A DNA stretch of 64,000 bases, taken from assembly GCA_045595895.1 (NCBI GenBank), contig JAZOBJ010000013.1, positions 1 through 64,000 on the forward strand. The letters are read 5' to 3'. Shown here in pieces: positions 24,910 through 33,504 of the stretch. The DNA is from Alloscybalousia sp045595895. GTDB taxonomy: Bacteria; Bacillota_I; Bacilli_A; RF39; UBA660. The notes beneath the pieces are model-generated. The model searched no databases. It saw only the letters and a program-made list of their open reading frames with translations, and was not told the origin of the DNA. Made by a program: the position numbers and the translations under genes. The stretch's first letter is position 1; every line of letters starts with the position of its first letter.

Positions 24910-25115
24910 TAATTTAATGGTGATTAGTTAATAGTAGTTATTGTTTTATATTTAGAGAGTTCATGGGTGGTGAAAATGAACATGAAATAATAATGAAGTT
25001 ACATAACTAAGAATTAAATCGGAGTAGTCCGTTATTACTATGAAGGTAGATAAAGTTTCTATGAATTAAGGTGGTACCACGATAATGTCGTCCTTATTTT
25101 GTAGGGACTTTTTAT
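24910..25115 (+). ncRNA. T-box leader (tyrosine) upstream of tyrS
   Basis: Conserved T-box sequence AAGGTGGTACCACG at 25068-25081, followed by a terminator stem (25090-25095 with 25103-25108) and a T-run. Stem I is visible: AGTTAT pairs with ATAACT (25003-25008), and a distal hairpin GTTCAT...ATGAAC carries GGGTGGTGAAA. A TAC codon at 25000-25002, directly 5' of the lower-stem strand, fits a tyrosine specifier. Uncharged tRNA-Tyr should stabilise the antiterminator and turn on tyrS. Confidence 0.92.
25090..25114 (+). terminator. Regulated terminator of the tyrS T-box
   Basis: A 6-bp stem with one G-T pair and five T; competes with the antiterminator formed by the T-box sequence. Confidence 0.8.
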
Positions 25116-25132
25116 TGTTTAGGAGGGAAAGT

Positions 25133-26368
25133 ATGAAATTATATGATGAATTATTATGGAGAGGTTTAATTAAGGATGTAGCAGGTAGTGATTTGGAAAA
25201 AAAATTAAATGATGAAAAGATTACTTTTTATTGGGGTACTGATCCTACTGCTGATAGCCTACATTTAGGTCATTATTCATCTTTAGTTACGGCTAAAAGA
25301 TTAGCTAAGGCTGGCCATAATCCTATTTTATTAATTGGTGGCGCTACAGCTTTAATTGGTGATCCAAGACCTACTGCTGAAAGAGAAATTATTAGTAAAG
25401 AGGTTGTTAATAATAATTTAGAAGGTATTAAAAATCAAGTTCTTAAATTATTTGGTGGAAATGTTGAAATAGTAAATAACTATGATTGGATGAAAGATTA
25501 TAATTATTTGGAATTTTTAAGAGATATTGGGAAATATATTAATGTAAATTATATGCTTAATAAAGATATTATCAGCAGAAGATTAGAAACTGGTATAACT
25601 TATGCAGAATTTTCTTATACTTTAATGCAGGGATATGATTATTTACATTTGTTTAGAGAAAAGAATTGTATTTTACAGGCTGCTGGTTCTGATCAATGGG
25701 GTAATATCACTACTGGTATTGAACTTATTAAGAAGATTGAAGGTAAGGAAGTTTATGGATTTACTATGCCTTTAATTCTTGATAAATTCGGTAATAAGTT
25801 TGGTAAGAGTGAAGGTAATGCTTTATGGTTAGATATTAATAAAACTTCTTCTTATGAGTTATATCAATATTTAATTAATTTAGATGATGAAATGATAGTT
25901 CATTATTTAAAAGTATTTACATTCCTTTCTAAAGAGGAAATAGAAAGTATTGAAAAAGAGCACTTAGAAGCGCCAGAAAGAAGAATAGCTCAACAAGCGC
26001 TTGCACGTGAAATTATTACTGATTTACATGGGCAAGAAGAATATGAAAAAGCACTTCGTTTAAGTCAAGTTTTATTTAGTGGTGATGTAGCTAATTTAAC
26101 TGGTTCTGAGATACAACAGGTATTTCATGGTGTAACTCAATTTAATGTAGAAAATAATGAAAATATACTTGATTTTTTAGTAAATCATGGTATAGTAGCA
26201 AGTAAACGTGAAGCAAGAGAATTTATTGCGAGTGGTAGTGTTATGTTAAATGGTAATAAAATTACTGATTTAGATTTTGTTGTAACTAAAGAAATAGCTA
26301 TTGAAGATAAATATATAATAGTTAGAAGAGGTAAAAAGAAGTACTATTTAGGAATCTATCATTCATAG
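25133..26368 (+). CDS. tyrS: Tyrosyl-tRNA synthetase
   Basis: Class I synthetase that charges tRNA-Tyr. ATP-binding HLGH (HIGH-like) is at residues 44-47 and KFGKS (KMSKS-like) in KFGNKFGKSEGN near 227; the tyrosine pocket segment GSDQWGNITTG is intact, and a C-terminal S4-type RNA-binding domain ends with YIIVRRGKKKYYLG. The start at 25133 follows AGGAGGGAAAGT and gives 411 aa; upstream in-frame codons lie in the T-box terminator. The gene is controlled by the T-box leader and is probably cotranscribed with the next gene 15 nt downstream. Confidence 0.98.
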   Translation: MKLYDELLWRGLIKDVAGSDLEKKLNDEKITFYWGTDPTADSLHLGHYSSLVTAKRLAKAGHNPILLIGGATALIGDPRPTAEREIISKEVVNNNLEGIKNQVLKLFGGNVEIVNNYDWMKDYNYLEFLRDIGKYINVNYMLNKDIISRRLETGITYAEFSYTLMQGYDYLHLFREKNCILQAAGSDQWGNITTGIELIKKIEGKEVYGFTMPLILDKFGNKFGKSEGNALWLDINKTSSYELYQYLINLDDEMIVHYLKVFTFLSKEEIESIEKEHLEAPERRIAQQALAREIITDLHGQEEYEKALRLSQVLFSGDVANLTGSEIQQVFHGVTQFNVENNENILDFLVNHGIVASKREAREFIASGSVMLNGNKITDLDFVVTKEIAIEDKYIIVRRGKKKYYLGIYHS

Positions 26369-26383
26369 AATGGAGGGTGGAAA

Positions 26384-28183
26384 ATGGCTGAAAATAAAAA
26401 GGTAACATCGACTAAAAAAACTACTAATAAAAACACATCTACAGTTAAAAAAAAGAAAACAACTGTTAAAAAAGTTAATACTAATGTTAAGCCAAAGAAG
26501 AATGTTAAAACTGATAAATCTGTGGTAGTTGGTAGAAAGACTAAGGATAAGAAAGTAGTGGAAACTGTTAACGCTATTGAAGTTAGTGAGAATAATGTTA
26601 AAGAAAAATTGTCTTTTAAAAAGAAGGTTTCTAATTTCTTTGATAAAATTAAAAATAGTATCAAAACAAAAAAAGCTAAATTAAATGAAAAAAAGAAGAT
26701 TAAAAAATCTAATAAAGGAAAAGATAAAAAAGAAAAAAAAATTAAATCTTCTAGGAAACAAGTAGTTAAGAATAAGAAAGTTTCTTTTAAGGAAAAGTTA
26801 TTAGCATTTTTTGATAGATTTAAAAAGAAAAGTAAAAAGAAACCTGTTAAGAAGAATACTAAGAAAAAAGATAAAAAGAAAATTGAATTTTTTTTAACAG
26901 ACAAGACTAAAAAAATCTTTATTGGATTATCTATCTTATGTGGGTTAATAATTTTATTAGAGATTGTTTATATCGTTATTCATAAGATAAATATTGATAA
27001 AAAAACAGTATATTATGATGCAATGAATTCATTAGTAGTTGATGGTACTGATGTTGTTGCTGTTGGAAGTAGTAATTTTAGATATAGTAGCGAGTATAGT
27101 TACACTAATGGATTAGAAAAGGCTAAACTTATTAAATATGATAAGAATGGTAAAATTCTATTTGAAAAAATGTTTGAAACTGGTATAAGTACTACTTTTA
27201 GTTCTGTTATTTCTACTGATGATGGTTATATAGTTGTTGGTAGTGGTATATTTAGTGAAAAGGAACAACTAGAAGAGGCTAGAGAAGCGTTTATAATAAA
27301 ATATGATAAAGATGGTAATATGTTATGGGAAAAGTTTTATCATGATATTACTAATACTAGATTTAATAAGGTTATAGAAATTAGTGATGGCTATATAGTT
27401 GTTGGTCAAAGTATTTATGCTAATATGGAAATGGGTAATCATACTACTGGTGGTGGAATAATCATTAAATATGATAAAGATGGTAATCTTGTTTGGAAGA
27501 ATAATCATGGTGGTATGAAGTCTGGAAACTTTAATGATGTTGTTGAAGTTAATGGTGATTTTTATGTTGTAGGAAAAGATGCTGTTGATAGTGGTAATCT
27601 GGTTATGTTTGATGAAAATGGTAAATATAAATGGCATAAAAATTATAGTTATACTGATGGAATTGGGTTTACAGGTATTACTTATTTAAAAGATACATTA
27701 TATGTAGTTGGTTCAGTTAAAATCCTTCCTGAAGACATTAAAGAGGAAGATAGTCGTTCTACGACTAATACTGATGCTTTACTTGTTGCTTATAGTTTAG
27801 ATGGTAAGAAAAAGTTTGAAAAGAATTATGGTGGAAGTAGTTATGAAAGATATAATTCTATTATAACTTATCGTGATGAACTTTATGTTGTTGGTCACAT
27901 TAGTTCTAAGGATGCTGGTTTTAAAATTGAGACAGATGGTGAATTGATGACAGGATTAGTTGTTCGTTATGATACTAAAGGAAATATACTTAAAAAGGAT
28001 GTTTTTGGTGGTAGCAATAATGATAATTTAACGGACATATTTACAGATGGTGTTTGTTTATATGTCAGTGGTTATAGTAATAGTGGTGATGGTAATATTA
28101 CAACTGCTAAGAATAATGGTAAAGACTATTTTGGTAAAGTAATAAAACTTGATTTTAAATTTAGAACATTATTAGTTAAGTAA
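26384..28183 (+). CDS. Membrane-anchored propeller-like protein with Lys-rich cytoplasmic tail
   Basis: A 599-aa protein of three parts. Residues 1-177 are extremely basic, mostly Lys with Thr, Asn and Val and no hydrophobic core. One transmembrane helix follows (about 179-200, FIGLSILCGLIILLEIVYIV). The rest is probably outside, with repeated units of the kind VVAVGSS...LIKYDKNGKILFEK, VVGSG...IIKYDKDGNMLWEK and so on, about seven times, which suggests a beta-propeller. By the positive-inside rule the basic tail stays in the cytoplasm. GGAGGGTGGAAA precedes the ATG; it lies just behind tyrS and ends at a bidirectional terminator. Function unknown. Confidence 0.75.
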   Translation: MAENKKVTSTKKTTNKNTSTVKKKKTTVKKVNTNVKPKKNVKTDKSVVVGRKTKDKKVVETVNAIEVSENNVKEKLSFKKKVSNFFDKIKNSIKTKKAKLNEKKKIKKSNKGKDKKEKKIKSSRKQVVKNKKVSFKEKLLAFFDRFKKKSKKKPVKKNTKKKDKKKIEFFLTDKTKKIFIGLSILCGLIILLEIVYIVIHKINIDKKTVYYDAMNSLVVDGTDVVAVGSSNFRYSSEYSYTNGLEKAKLIKYDKNGKILFEKMFETGISTTFSSVISTDDGYIVVGSGIFSEKEQLEEAREAFIIKYDKDGNMLWEKFYHDITNTRFNKVIEISDGYIVVGQSIYANMEMGNHTTGGGIIIKYDKDGNLVWKNNHGGMKSGNFNDVVEVNGDFYVVGKDAVDSGNLVMFDENGKYKWHKNYSYTDGIGFTGITYLKDTLYVVGSVKILPEDIKEEDSRSTTNTDALLVAYSLDGKKKFEKNYGGSSYERYNSIITYRDELYVVGHISSKDAGFKIETDGELMTGLVVRYDTKGNILKKDVFGGSNNDNLTDIFTDGVCLYVSGYSNSGDGNITTAKNNGKDYFGKVIKLDFKFRTLLVK

Positions 28184-28212
28184 AAGGATATACAAAGGTA
28201 TATCCTTTTTTA
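28182..28212. terminator. Bidirectional terminator
   Basis: A 12-bp stem (28182-28193 with 28198-28209), AAAG loop, A-run and T-run on the two sides. Confidence 0.88.
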
Positions 28213-28611
28213 TAGATTTGAATTTTCAATTTCAGCTGTTTGCAGGTTTGAGTTTGAGAAGTTGGTTATTACTACATATAATCCAATTAATGCAGGTATT
28301 AATGAAATGAATGATGCTATTACTTGTAGATTTAGTGCTGATGTATCTTGGTTAGTATTAGCTGCAAAGTTTTTGGCTCTATTATTTAAATATAGGAACC
28401 AAAGAATTAGTGATAGAATTAAGATTTTATTTAATAGTGCTATAGTTTGAGATTCTTCGGGTGTTAAAAATTCTTGTTTTCCTAAAGTTCTTTTTCTTTG
28501 ATTTAAAATAATTAGTATTGATGCTACTAGGGAAATTATATATAAGATACATCCTATTAATTGTCCATCTATGATAGTTAATTGTTCTTTTGTACTTTCT
28601 TGTTCACTCAT
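28210..28611 (-). CDS. Small multi-pass membrane protein, 133 aa
   Basis: About three hydrophobic helices (QLIGCILYIISLVASILIIL, NKILILSLILWFLYL, and VIASFISLIPALIGLYVVI) with short polar ends. AGTAGGTGTATAT on the minus strand serves as ribosome-binding site for the start at 28611. No family recognised; the first segment with a basic RKRTLGKQ loop gives a defined topology. Function unknown. Confidence 0.65.
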   Translation of the reverse strand: MSEQESTKEQLTIIDGQLIGCILYIISLVASILIILNQRKRTLGKQEFLTPEESQTIALLNKILILSLILWFLYLNNRAKNFAANTNQDTSALNLQVIASFISLIPALIGLYVVITNFSNSNLQTAEIENSNL

Positions 28612-28645
28612 ATATACACCTACTGTTTAAGTATATGTTTTTTAA

Positions 28646-28675
28646 AATAAAAAAACTTCACAAATGTGAAGTTTA
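28646..28675 (-). terminator. Terminator for rpsD
   Basis: A 9-bp stem (28653-28661 with 28666-28674), AAAT loop, T-run on the minus strand. Confidence 0.85.
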
Positions 28676-28678
28676 ATT

Positions 28679-29281
28679 TTATCTGTTATAGAATTCAACG
28701 ATTAATGATTCGTTAATGTCAGCGTTAAGTTCGCTTCTTTCAGGTAATCTTACGAATTTACCTTCTAATTTCTTATCATCAAATGTTACGTATTCAACTC
28801 TCTTAGTTACTTTTTCTAAAGCAGCTTTGATAGCTTTATGATCTTTAGAATTTTCTTTAACAGCAACTACATCTCCAGGTTTAACTCTATACGATGGAAT
28901 GTCTACTTTGTTTCCATTAACAGTAATATGTCCATGGTTAACAACTTGACGTGCTCCACGACGAGTAGATGCAAGTCCTAAACGGTAAACTACGTTATCT
29001 AATCTAGATTCTAATAGTTTTAAGAAGTTTTCACCGTGCATTCCTTTCATTTTTCCTGCTTCAACGAATGTTTTATGGAATTGTCTTTCGTTAACTCCAT
29101 ACATGAATCTAACTTTTTGCTTTTCTTTTAATTGTTCACCATAGTTAGATAATTTTCCTTTACGTTCAGCTCCATGTTGACCTGGACCGTAAGGACGACG
29201 AGCTAATTCTTTTCCTGTTTCAGAAATTGAGAATCCAACTCTACGAGCTTGTTTGTAACTTGATCCTGTGTATCTTGACAT
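28679..29281 (-). CDS. rpsD: 30S ribosomal protein S4
   Basis: Primary rRNA-binding protein of the small subunit body; also a translational or transcriptional regulator of its own gene in Firmicutes. The start MSRYTGSSYKQARRVGFSIS, the PGQHG segment and the S4 RNA-binding domain (SRLDNVVYRLGLASTRRGAR) are clear; 200 aa is normal. I start it at 29281, which has AAGGAGGACAT upstream, instead of at an in-frame Met 19 codons earlier that lies in the leader. A consensus promoter, a long structured leader and a terminator make it a single-gene unit, next to tyrS as in Bacillus. Confidence 0.98.
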   Translation of the reverse strand: MSRYTGSSYKQARRVGFSISETGKELARRPYGPGQHGAERKGKLSNYGEQLKEKQKVRFMYGVNERQFHKTFVEAGKMKGMHGENFLKLLESRLDNVVYRLGLASTRRGARQVVNHGHITVNGNKVDIPSYRVKPGDVVAVKENSKDHKAIKAALEKVTKRVEYVTFDDKKLEGKFVRLPERSELNADINESLIVEFYNR

Positions 29282-29436
29282 TTTTATGTCCTCCTTCGAT
29301 ATTTTGTCATAAACATCGAATCCTATTAAACCATTCATTAGGGAGTTTAGGTTTCAGAATTTCGCTAACAGTGAAGTTACTATTCATTTCTAAACACATT
29401 AATAAATTTTTAATAGCACTGTTCAATGAATATGCA
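29282..29436 (-). promoter_or_regulatory. Structured 5' leader of rpsD, probable S4 autoregulatory leader
   Basis: About 155 nt separate the predicted transcription start from the rpsD ATG. The leader contains CAGTG...CACTG and CTATT...AATAG complementary pieces. Firmicutes rpsD genes commonly carry an S4-binding leader of this size; I did not verify its consensus structure. Confidence 0.55.
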
Positions 29437-29442
29437 GTTTAG

Positions 29443-29471
29443 ATTATATATAAAATAAGGGTTTTTGTCAA
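29443..29471 (-). promoter_or_regulatory. Consensus promoter for rpsD
   Basis: Read on the minus strand: perfect TTGACA, 17-nt spacer, perfect TATAAT. The strongest match to the primary-sigma consensus in the window. Confidence 0.9.
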
Positions 29472-29486
29472 TCTTTTTTGCTTATT

Positions 29487-29909
29487 TTAATGTTCAATAC
29501 CAGTTTTTATTCTTGAATCACATAATAAATCATTTTTTAGTTTCCTAAAACTAAGTTTCTTTGGCTGTTCTTCGTAATATGGTACTAAAGATTTTTCATC
29601 GTAAAATAATTCATCATTATAATTAGGAGTACTATTAATAATATTACTACTATCATCTAGAATAATCTTCAAATTATCAATAACCCCGTTACTAAGTTCA
29701 TAATTATAAAAATGACCATATTCATTTTCAATTAATATTGCTTGATTATTAATTGTTTTAACATTTGGTTTGGCAGTACCCATTGTTATACTTGTAGTGC
29801 TTGTTCCTATTTGAAATTCTGGTATAAATGTAGATTCACCATCTTTTTTATAGTTCTTGATATCTAGACATTTTTTTATTGTTCCTACATAAACAGTTAA
29901 ATTTCGCAT
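29487..29909 (-). CDS. Hypothetical protein, 140 aa
   Basis: Probably cytoplasmic, mainly beta-strand N-terminal half (MRNLTVYVGTIKKCLDIKNY) and a polar C-terminal half with DELFYDEKSLVPYYEEQPKK. AAAGGAGGTTTTAGT on the minus strand gives an excellent ribosome-binding site, supporting a real gene. No family recognised. It lies upstream of rpsD, whose promoter begins just after this gene ends, and is divergent from ezrA. Confidence 0.6.
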   Translation of the reverse strand: MRNLTVYVGTIKKCLDIKNYKKDGESTFIPEFQIGTSTTSITMGTAKPNVKTINNQAILIENEYGHFYNYELSNGVIDNLKIILDDSSNIINSTPNYNDELFYDEKSLVPYYEEQPKKLSFRKLKNDLLCDSRIKTGIEH

Positions 29910-30031
29910 ACTAAAACCTCCTTTATTACCAATTATTATACGTAAAAATAAAATTATGTCAAAAAAAGTAAGTAAAAATTTGCATTCTATGATAGAATAT
30001 AAATATAGATAAGATAAGGAGTGGTTGAATA

Positions 30032-31747
30032 GTGAATGGTGTCTATTTATTAATTGGTACCTTCTTTATCATAGCAGTTATTTTGGTAACTGTTGTTTTA
30101 GTGTTGATTAATAAACATAGATATAAGGTATTAAGAGAAGAAGTAGAACAGTTAGATAAAGAGAAAAACTTAATTGCTAGTACTCCAGTTTATTCTGAAC
30201 TTGCTAAAGTAGAATCTATTGTTAAAAATGATAAAATGGAAGAAAAATATAAGAATTGGCAAAAACGTTTTGAAGTGATCAAAGAAGAAAAAATTAATCA
30301 AATTAATGATATGATTAATGAACTTGACATTGCTACTAATACTAAGGATTATAAGGATATTGATAAAAGAATTGCTAAAGTAGAAATGGAAGTTTATAAA
30401 GTTAGAGAGAGTGCTAATAATCTTTTAAGTGAAATTAAAGAGATAACGGTTAGTGATGAGAAATATCGTAGTATTGTTACTAAATTAAAAGCTAAGTATA
30501 GAAAACTAATGGGTGAGTTTAATAATCATAAATCTGATTATGAGGATATTGCTGATGCTATAGGTTTACAGTTTGAAAATATTGAAAAGAGATTTTTAGA
30601 TTTTGAAAATGTAATGGAAAAGAATGAGTATGATGAAGTTGTTCATATCGTTAAAGCGCTTGACACTATGATTGATCATATGGGACTTGTTGTAGTTGAA
30701 GTACCTAATTTAGTATTACTTTCTGAGAAACTAATACCAAAAAGGATTGAAGAAATTGTTGCTACTCATGAAGAAATGGTCGAAAAAGGTTATAACTTAG
30801 AATATTTGAATATTAAATTTAACATGGATGAGTGTAGTAAAAATATTAATACTGTTTTAGATAGAATACGTGTTTTAAATTTGGATGATTGTATGTTTGA
30901 ACTTAAGACTATGTTAGATTATTTAGATAATATTTTAAATGATTTTGATAGTGAAAAATTAGCTAGAAAGAGTTTTGAGGAATTAGCTGTTACTTTTTCT
31001 AAAAAGTTGAAAAGGACAAATAAGATAGTTAAAGATATTTATAGTCAAATAGATGATATTAAAAATATGTATGATTTAGATGAAGAAGATATTAAAGAGG
31101 TAAATGATATTAAGTTAAGGCTTGCCAGTATTACTAAAGATTACAAATCTCTTATTAATAAGGAAAAGAATGGGGAAGAACCTTATTCACATTTTTATAA
31201 GCAAATTGAAACTTATGATAATTTACTTAGTGAGTTAGAAAATAATCTAGATAATACACTTAAATCTTTAGGAAGTATGCATGATGATGAAGCTAGAGCT
31301 AGAGAACAGTTAGATGAAATTAGAGATTTGCTTAAACAGTGTAAACTTAAAATACGTAGTTATAAGTTACCAATTATAGTAAATAATTATTTTGTTGAAT
31401 TATCAGAAGCTAATGATGCAATTAATGAAATTGTTAAAGAATTATATAAAAAGCCAATCATGATTAAGGTTTTAAATACTAGGGTTGATACTGCTCGTGA
31501 TTTAGTATTAAAACTTTATAATACTACTAACGATATGATTAAAACTGCACAACTTGTTGAGATGGCTATTGTTTATGGAAATAGATATCGTAGTTTAATG
31601 CCTGAAGTTGATAAAGGATTAGAGAATGCTTATATGTTATACCATAAAGGTAATTATAAGGATGCTTTAGAGGTTTCTATATCTTCTATTGAATTAGTTG
31701 ATTCAAATATTCAGCAAAAATTATTAAAGTTTTATGAAGAAAGCTAG
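30032..31747 (+). CDS. ezrA: Septation ring formation regulator EzrA
   Basis: Membrane-anchored coiled-coil regulator that tempers FtsZ ring assembly at the cell membrane. One N-terminal transmembrane helix (about residues 5-27) is followed by more than 500 residues of coiled coil, with spectrin-like repeats and the family's conserved ends (IEKRFLDFENVMEKNEY; EMAIVYGNRYRS near the C-terminus). Length 571 aa matches the roughly 562 aa of Bacillus EzrA. The start codon is GTG, with TAAGGAG about 10 nt upstream. Next come the cysteine desulfurase and thiI, the same local order as in Bacillus. The start and AATAGTG context are the only unusual points. Confidence 0.95.
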   Translation: MNGVYLLIGTFFIIAVILVTVVLVLINKHRYKVLREEVEQLDKEKNLIASTPVYSELAKVESIVKNDKMEEKYKNWQKRFEVIKEEKINQINDMINELDIATNTKDYKDIDKRIAKVEMEVYKVRESANNLLSEIKEITVSDEKYRSIVTKLKAKYRKLMGEFNNHKSDYEDIADAIGLQFENIEKRFLDFENVMEKNEYDEVVHIVKALDTMIDHMGLVVVEVPNLVLLSEKLIPKRIEEIVATHEEMVEKGYNLEYLNIKFNMDECSKNINTVLDRIRVLNLDDCMFELKTMLDYLDNILNDFDSEKLARKSFEELAVTFSKKLKRTNKIVKDIYSQIDDIKNMYDLDEEDIKEVNDIKLRLASITKDYKSLINKEKNGEEPYSHFYKQIETYDNLLSELENNLDNTLKSLGSMHDDEARAREQLDEIRDLLKQCKLKIRSYKLPIIVNNYFVELSEANDAINEIVKELYKKPIMIKVLNTRVDTARDLVLKLYNTTNDMIKTAQLVEMAIVYGNRYRSLMPEVDKGLENAYMLYHKGNYKDALEVSISSIELVDSNIQQKLLKFYEES

Positions 31748-31760
31748 TCTTTCTTTTTTT
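31737..31760 (+). terminator. Terminator overlapping the ezrA stop
   Basis: A 7-bp stem (31737-31743 with 31749-31755), CTAGT loop and T-run. Confidence 0.75.
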
Positions 31761-31764
31761 CTTT

Positions 31765-31773
31765 TGGTATAAT
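31765..31773 (+). promoter_or_regulatory. Extended -10 for the gene at 31802
   Basis: TGgTATAAT at 31765-31773; no good -35. Confidence 0.5.
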
Positions 31774-31801
31774 ATTATAGATTTTATATGTGGGTGGTAT
31801 T

Positions 31802-32344
31802 ATGGTTGATTTTTTTGATAGTTATATTTCTGGTGATCCTATTGACATTTCTAAGTTACTTGCAGAAGTTGATTTACCAGTAAGAATTAAGAATATATTG
31901 ATTAGTGATAAGTTTTATAATGAAGAATCTTTTTTTAAAGCAGTTGATAAATTAGTATTAGAACACACTAGTAATTATTTATTTCCTAATAGTTTAATTT
32001 CATTTTATCCACAAGTTAGGGAATATAATGCTTCACGTGATTTAGTATGTAATTTATCAGGTGCAAGAATAAAAAAAGGTAGTTTTTACTATACATACCA
32101 TCCTTTTATGGAAGATTTAACTACTGGTAAAGTATACACTATTAGAAGGAATATTAAGGCTGAACTTGGTTACATAGATTATTTTCCACAAGATTTAGCT
32201 ACATATGAAGATTGGTATTATAAAGTTAAAAATGCTTATTATGTTAATGATGAAAGAATAGATTTTTATAGTTTGAGTTGCGAATGTGGTGAAGATTGTC
32301 TAGAGCCATATTTGTTGGGAAAAAGTAAGAGAAGAAAGAAGTGA
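31802..32344 (+). CDS. Hypothetical protein, 180 aa, Cys-containing
   Basis: A soluble protein with an alpha-helical N-terminal half and a C-terminal part with LVCNLSGARIKKGSFYYTY and the cysteine cluster LSCECGEDCLEPY, which could bind a metal. The start at 31802 follows GTGGGTGGTATT. It lies 4 nt before a cysteine desulfurase, so it may be cotranscribed with sulfur-transfer genes; a link with them is only suggested by position. No family recognised. Confidence 0.65.
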   Translation: MVDFFDSYISGDPIDISKLLAEVDLPVRIKNILISDKFYNEESFFKAVDKLVLEHTSNYLFPNSLISFYPQVREYNASRDLVCNLSGARIKKGSFYYTYHPFMEDLTTGKVYTIRRNIKAELGYIDYFPQDLATYEDWYYKVKNAYYVNDERIDFYSLSCECGEDCLEPYLLGKSKRRKK

Positions 32345-32348
32345 TATT

Positions 32349-33470
32349 ATGATTTATTTAGATTATAGTGCTACAACACCAGCTAATCGTGATGTTGTTG
32401 ATACTTTTTCTAAGGTTAGTTTAGAATATATTGGTAATCCTAATTCTTTACATAAGTTGGGAGTAGAAGCTAAAAAGTTAATGGATGCTGCTACTAAACA
32501 AGTTGCTGAATTATTAGGTGTTAAGGAAAATGAAGTAATATTTACTAGTGGTGCCAGTGAAGCTAATAATTTAGCTATTATGGGTGTAGTAGCTAAATAT
32601 CCTAATCGTGGTAAACATATTATTACTACTAAGTTGGAACATTCTAGTATTTTAGAATGTGTAAATTATTTAGAAAGTATTGGTTATATTGTTGATTACG
32701 TAAATGTTAATGAAAATGGTATGATTGACATACAACACTTTAAAAGTTTACTTACTAAGGAGACAGTTTTAGTCACTATTCATCATGTAAATAGCGAAGT
32801 TGGATTTTGTCAAAACGTAAATGAAATAGGTAATATTTTAAAAGATTATCCAACTACTATATTTCATGTAGATGGAACCCAAGCAGTTGGCAAGATTCAA
32901 GTTTCATTAAATAATATAGATTTATATAGTTTTAGTAGTCATAAATTCTTTGGTTTAAAAGGTGTTGGTTGTTTAATTAAAAAAAATAATATTGAGATTG
33001 AATCAATGATACATGGTGGAAAAAGTCAAACTAATTATAGAAGTGGAACACCTGCTTTACCATTGATAGTTAGTACTGCTAAGGCATTAAGACTTGCTTT
33101 AAATGATTTAGATAAAAAATATAATTATGTTAAGGAGCTTAGTGATTATTTAAAGAAAGAAGTAAGTAAGATAGATGGTGTAGTTATTAATAGTAATGAA
33201 AACTGTATTCCACATATTGTTAATATGAGTGTTCTTGGTATTAAACCTGAAACTATGCTTCATGCATTAGAAGAGAAAGATATTTATATTTCTACTAAAA
33301 CTGCATGTTCTAAAGATAATAGTAATTCACTTACTTTAACTACTATTGGAAAAGATGATAGTATTAGTGGACATTCTATTAGAATAAGTGTTAGTCACTT
33401 AACTACCAAAGAAGAAATCCACATTTTTGTGGAAAACTTAAAAAATTGTATTCAAAAATTAAAATTTTAA
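32349..33470 (+). CDS. nifZ: Cysteine desulfurase (NifS/NifZ type)
   Basis: PLP enzyme that takes sulfur from cysteine as a persulfide. The start MIYLDYSATTPANRDV is typical; the PLP lysine is in SFSSHKFFGLKGVGCL; the His stacking on PLP is in TIHHVNSEVG; and the catalytic Cys is in STKTACSKDNSN. Length 373 aa is in the normal range. The direct neighbour is thiI, as with Bacillus nifZ-thiI, where this desulfurase supplies sulfur for s4U in tRNA; that role is inferred from position. A GTGATATT lies before the ATG. Confidence 0.95.
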   Translation: MIYLDYSATTPANRDVVDTFSKVSLEYIGNPNSLHKLGVEAKKLMDAATKQVAELLGVKENEVIFTSGASEANNLAIMGVVAKYPNRGKHIITTKLEHSSILECVNYLESIGYIVDYVNVNENGMIDIQHFKSLLTKETVLVTIHHVNSEVGFCQNVNEIGNILKDYPTTIFHVDGTQAVGKIQVSLNNIDLYSFSSHKFFGLKGVGCLIKKNNIEIESMIHGGKSQTNYRSGTPALPLIVSTAKALRLALNDLDKKYNYVKELSDYLKKEVSKIDGVVINSNENCIPHIVNMSVLGIKPETMLHALEEKDIYISTKTACSKDNSNSLTLTTIGKDDSISGHSIRISVSHLTTKEEIHIFVENLKNCIQKLKF

Positions 33471-33504
33471 AAAATGTATAAAAATAGAAAGAGTGGGAAT
33501 GATA

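Noticed and set aside
26359..26904. Long hydrophobic antisense ORF
   Set aside because: It mirrors the Lys-rich part of the sense gene (Lys codons read as Phe/Leu on the other strand).
29464..29472. TTTGTCAAT, 8 of 9 to a 0A box
   Set aside because: It is the reverse complement of the consensus -35 (TTGACA) of rpsD.
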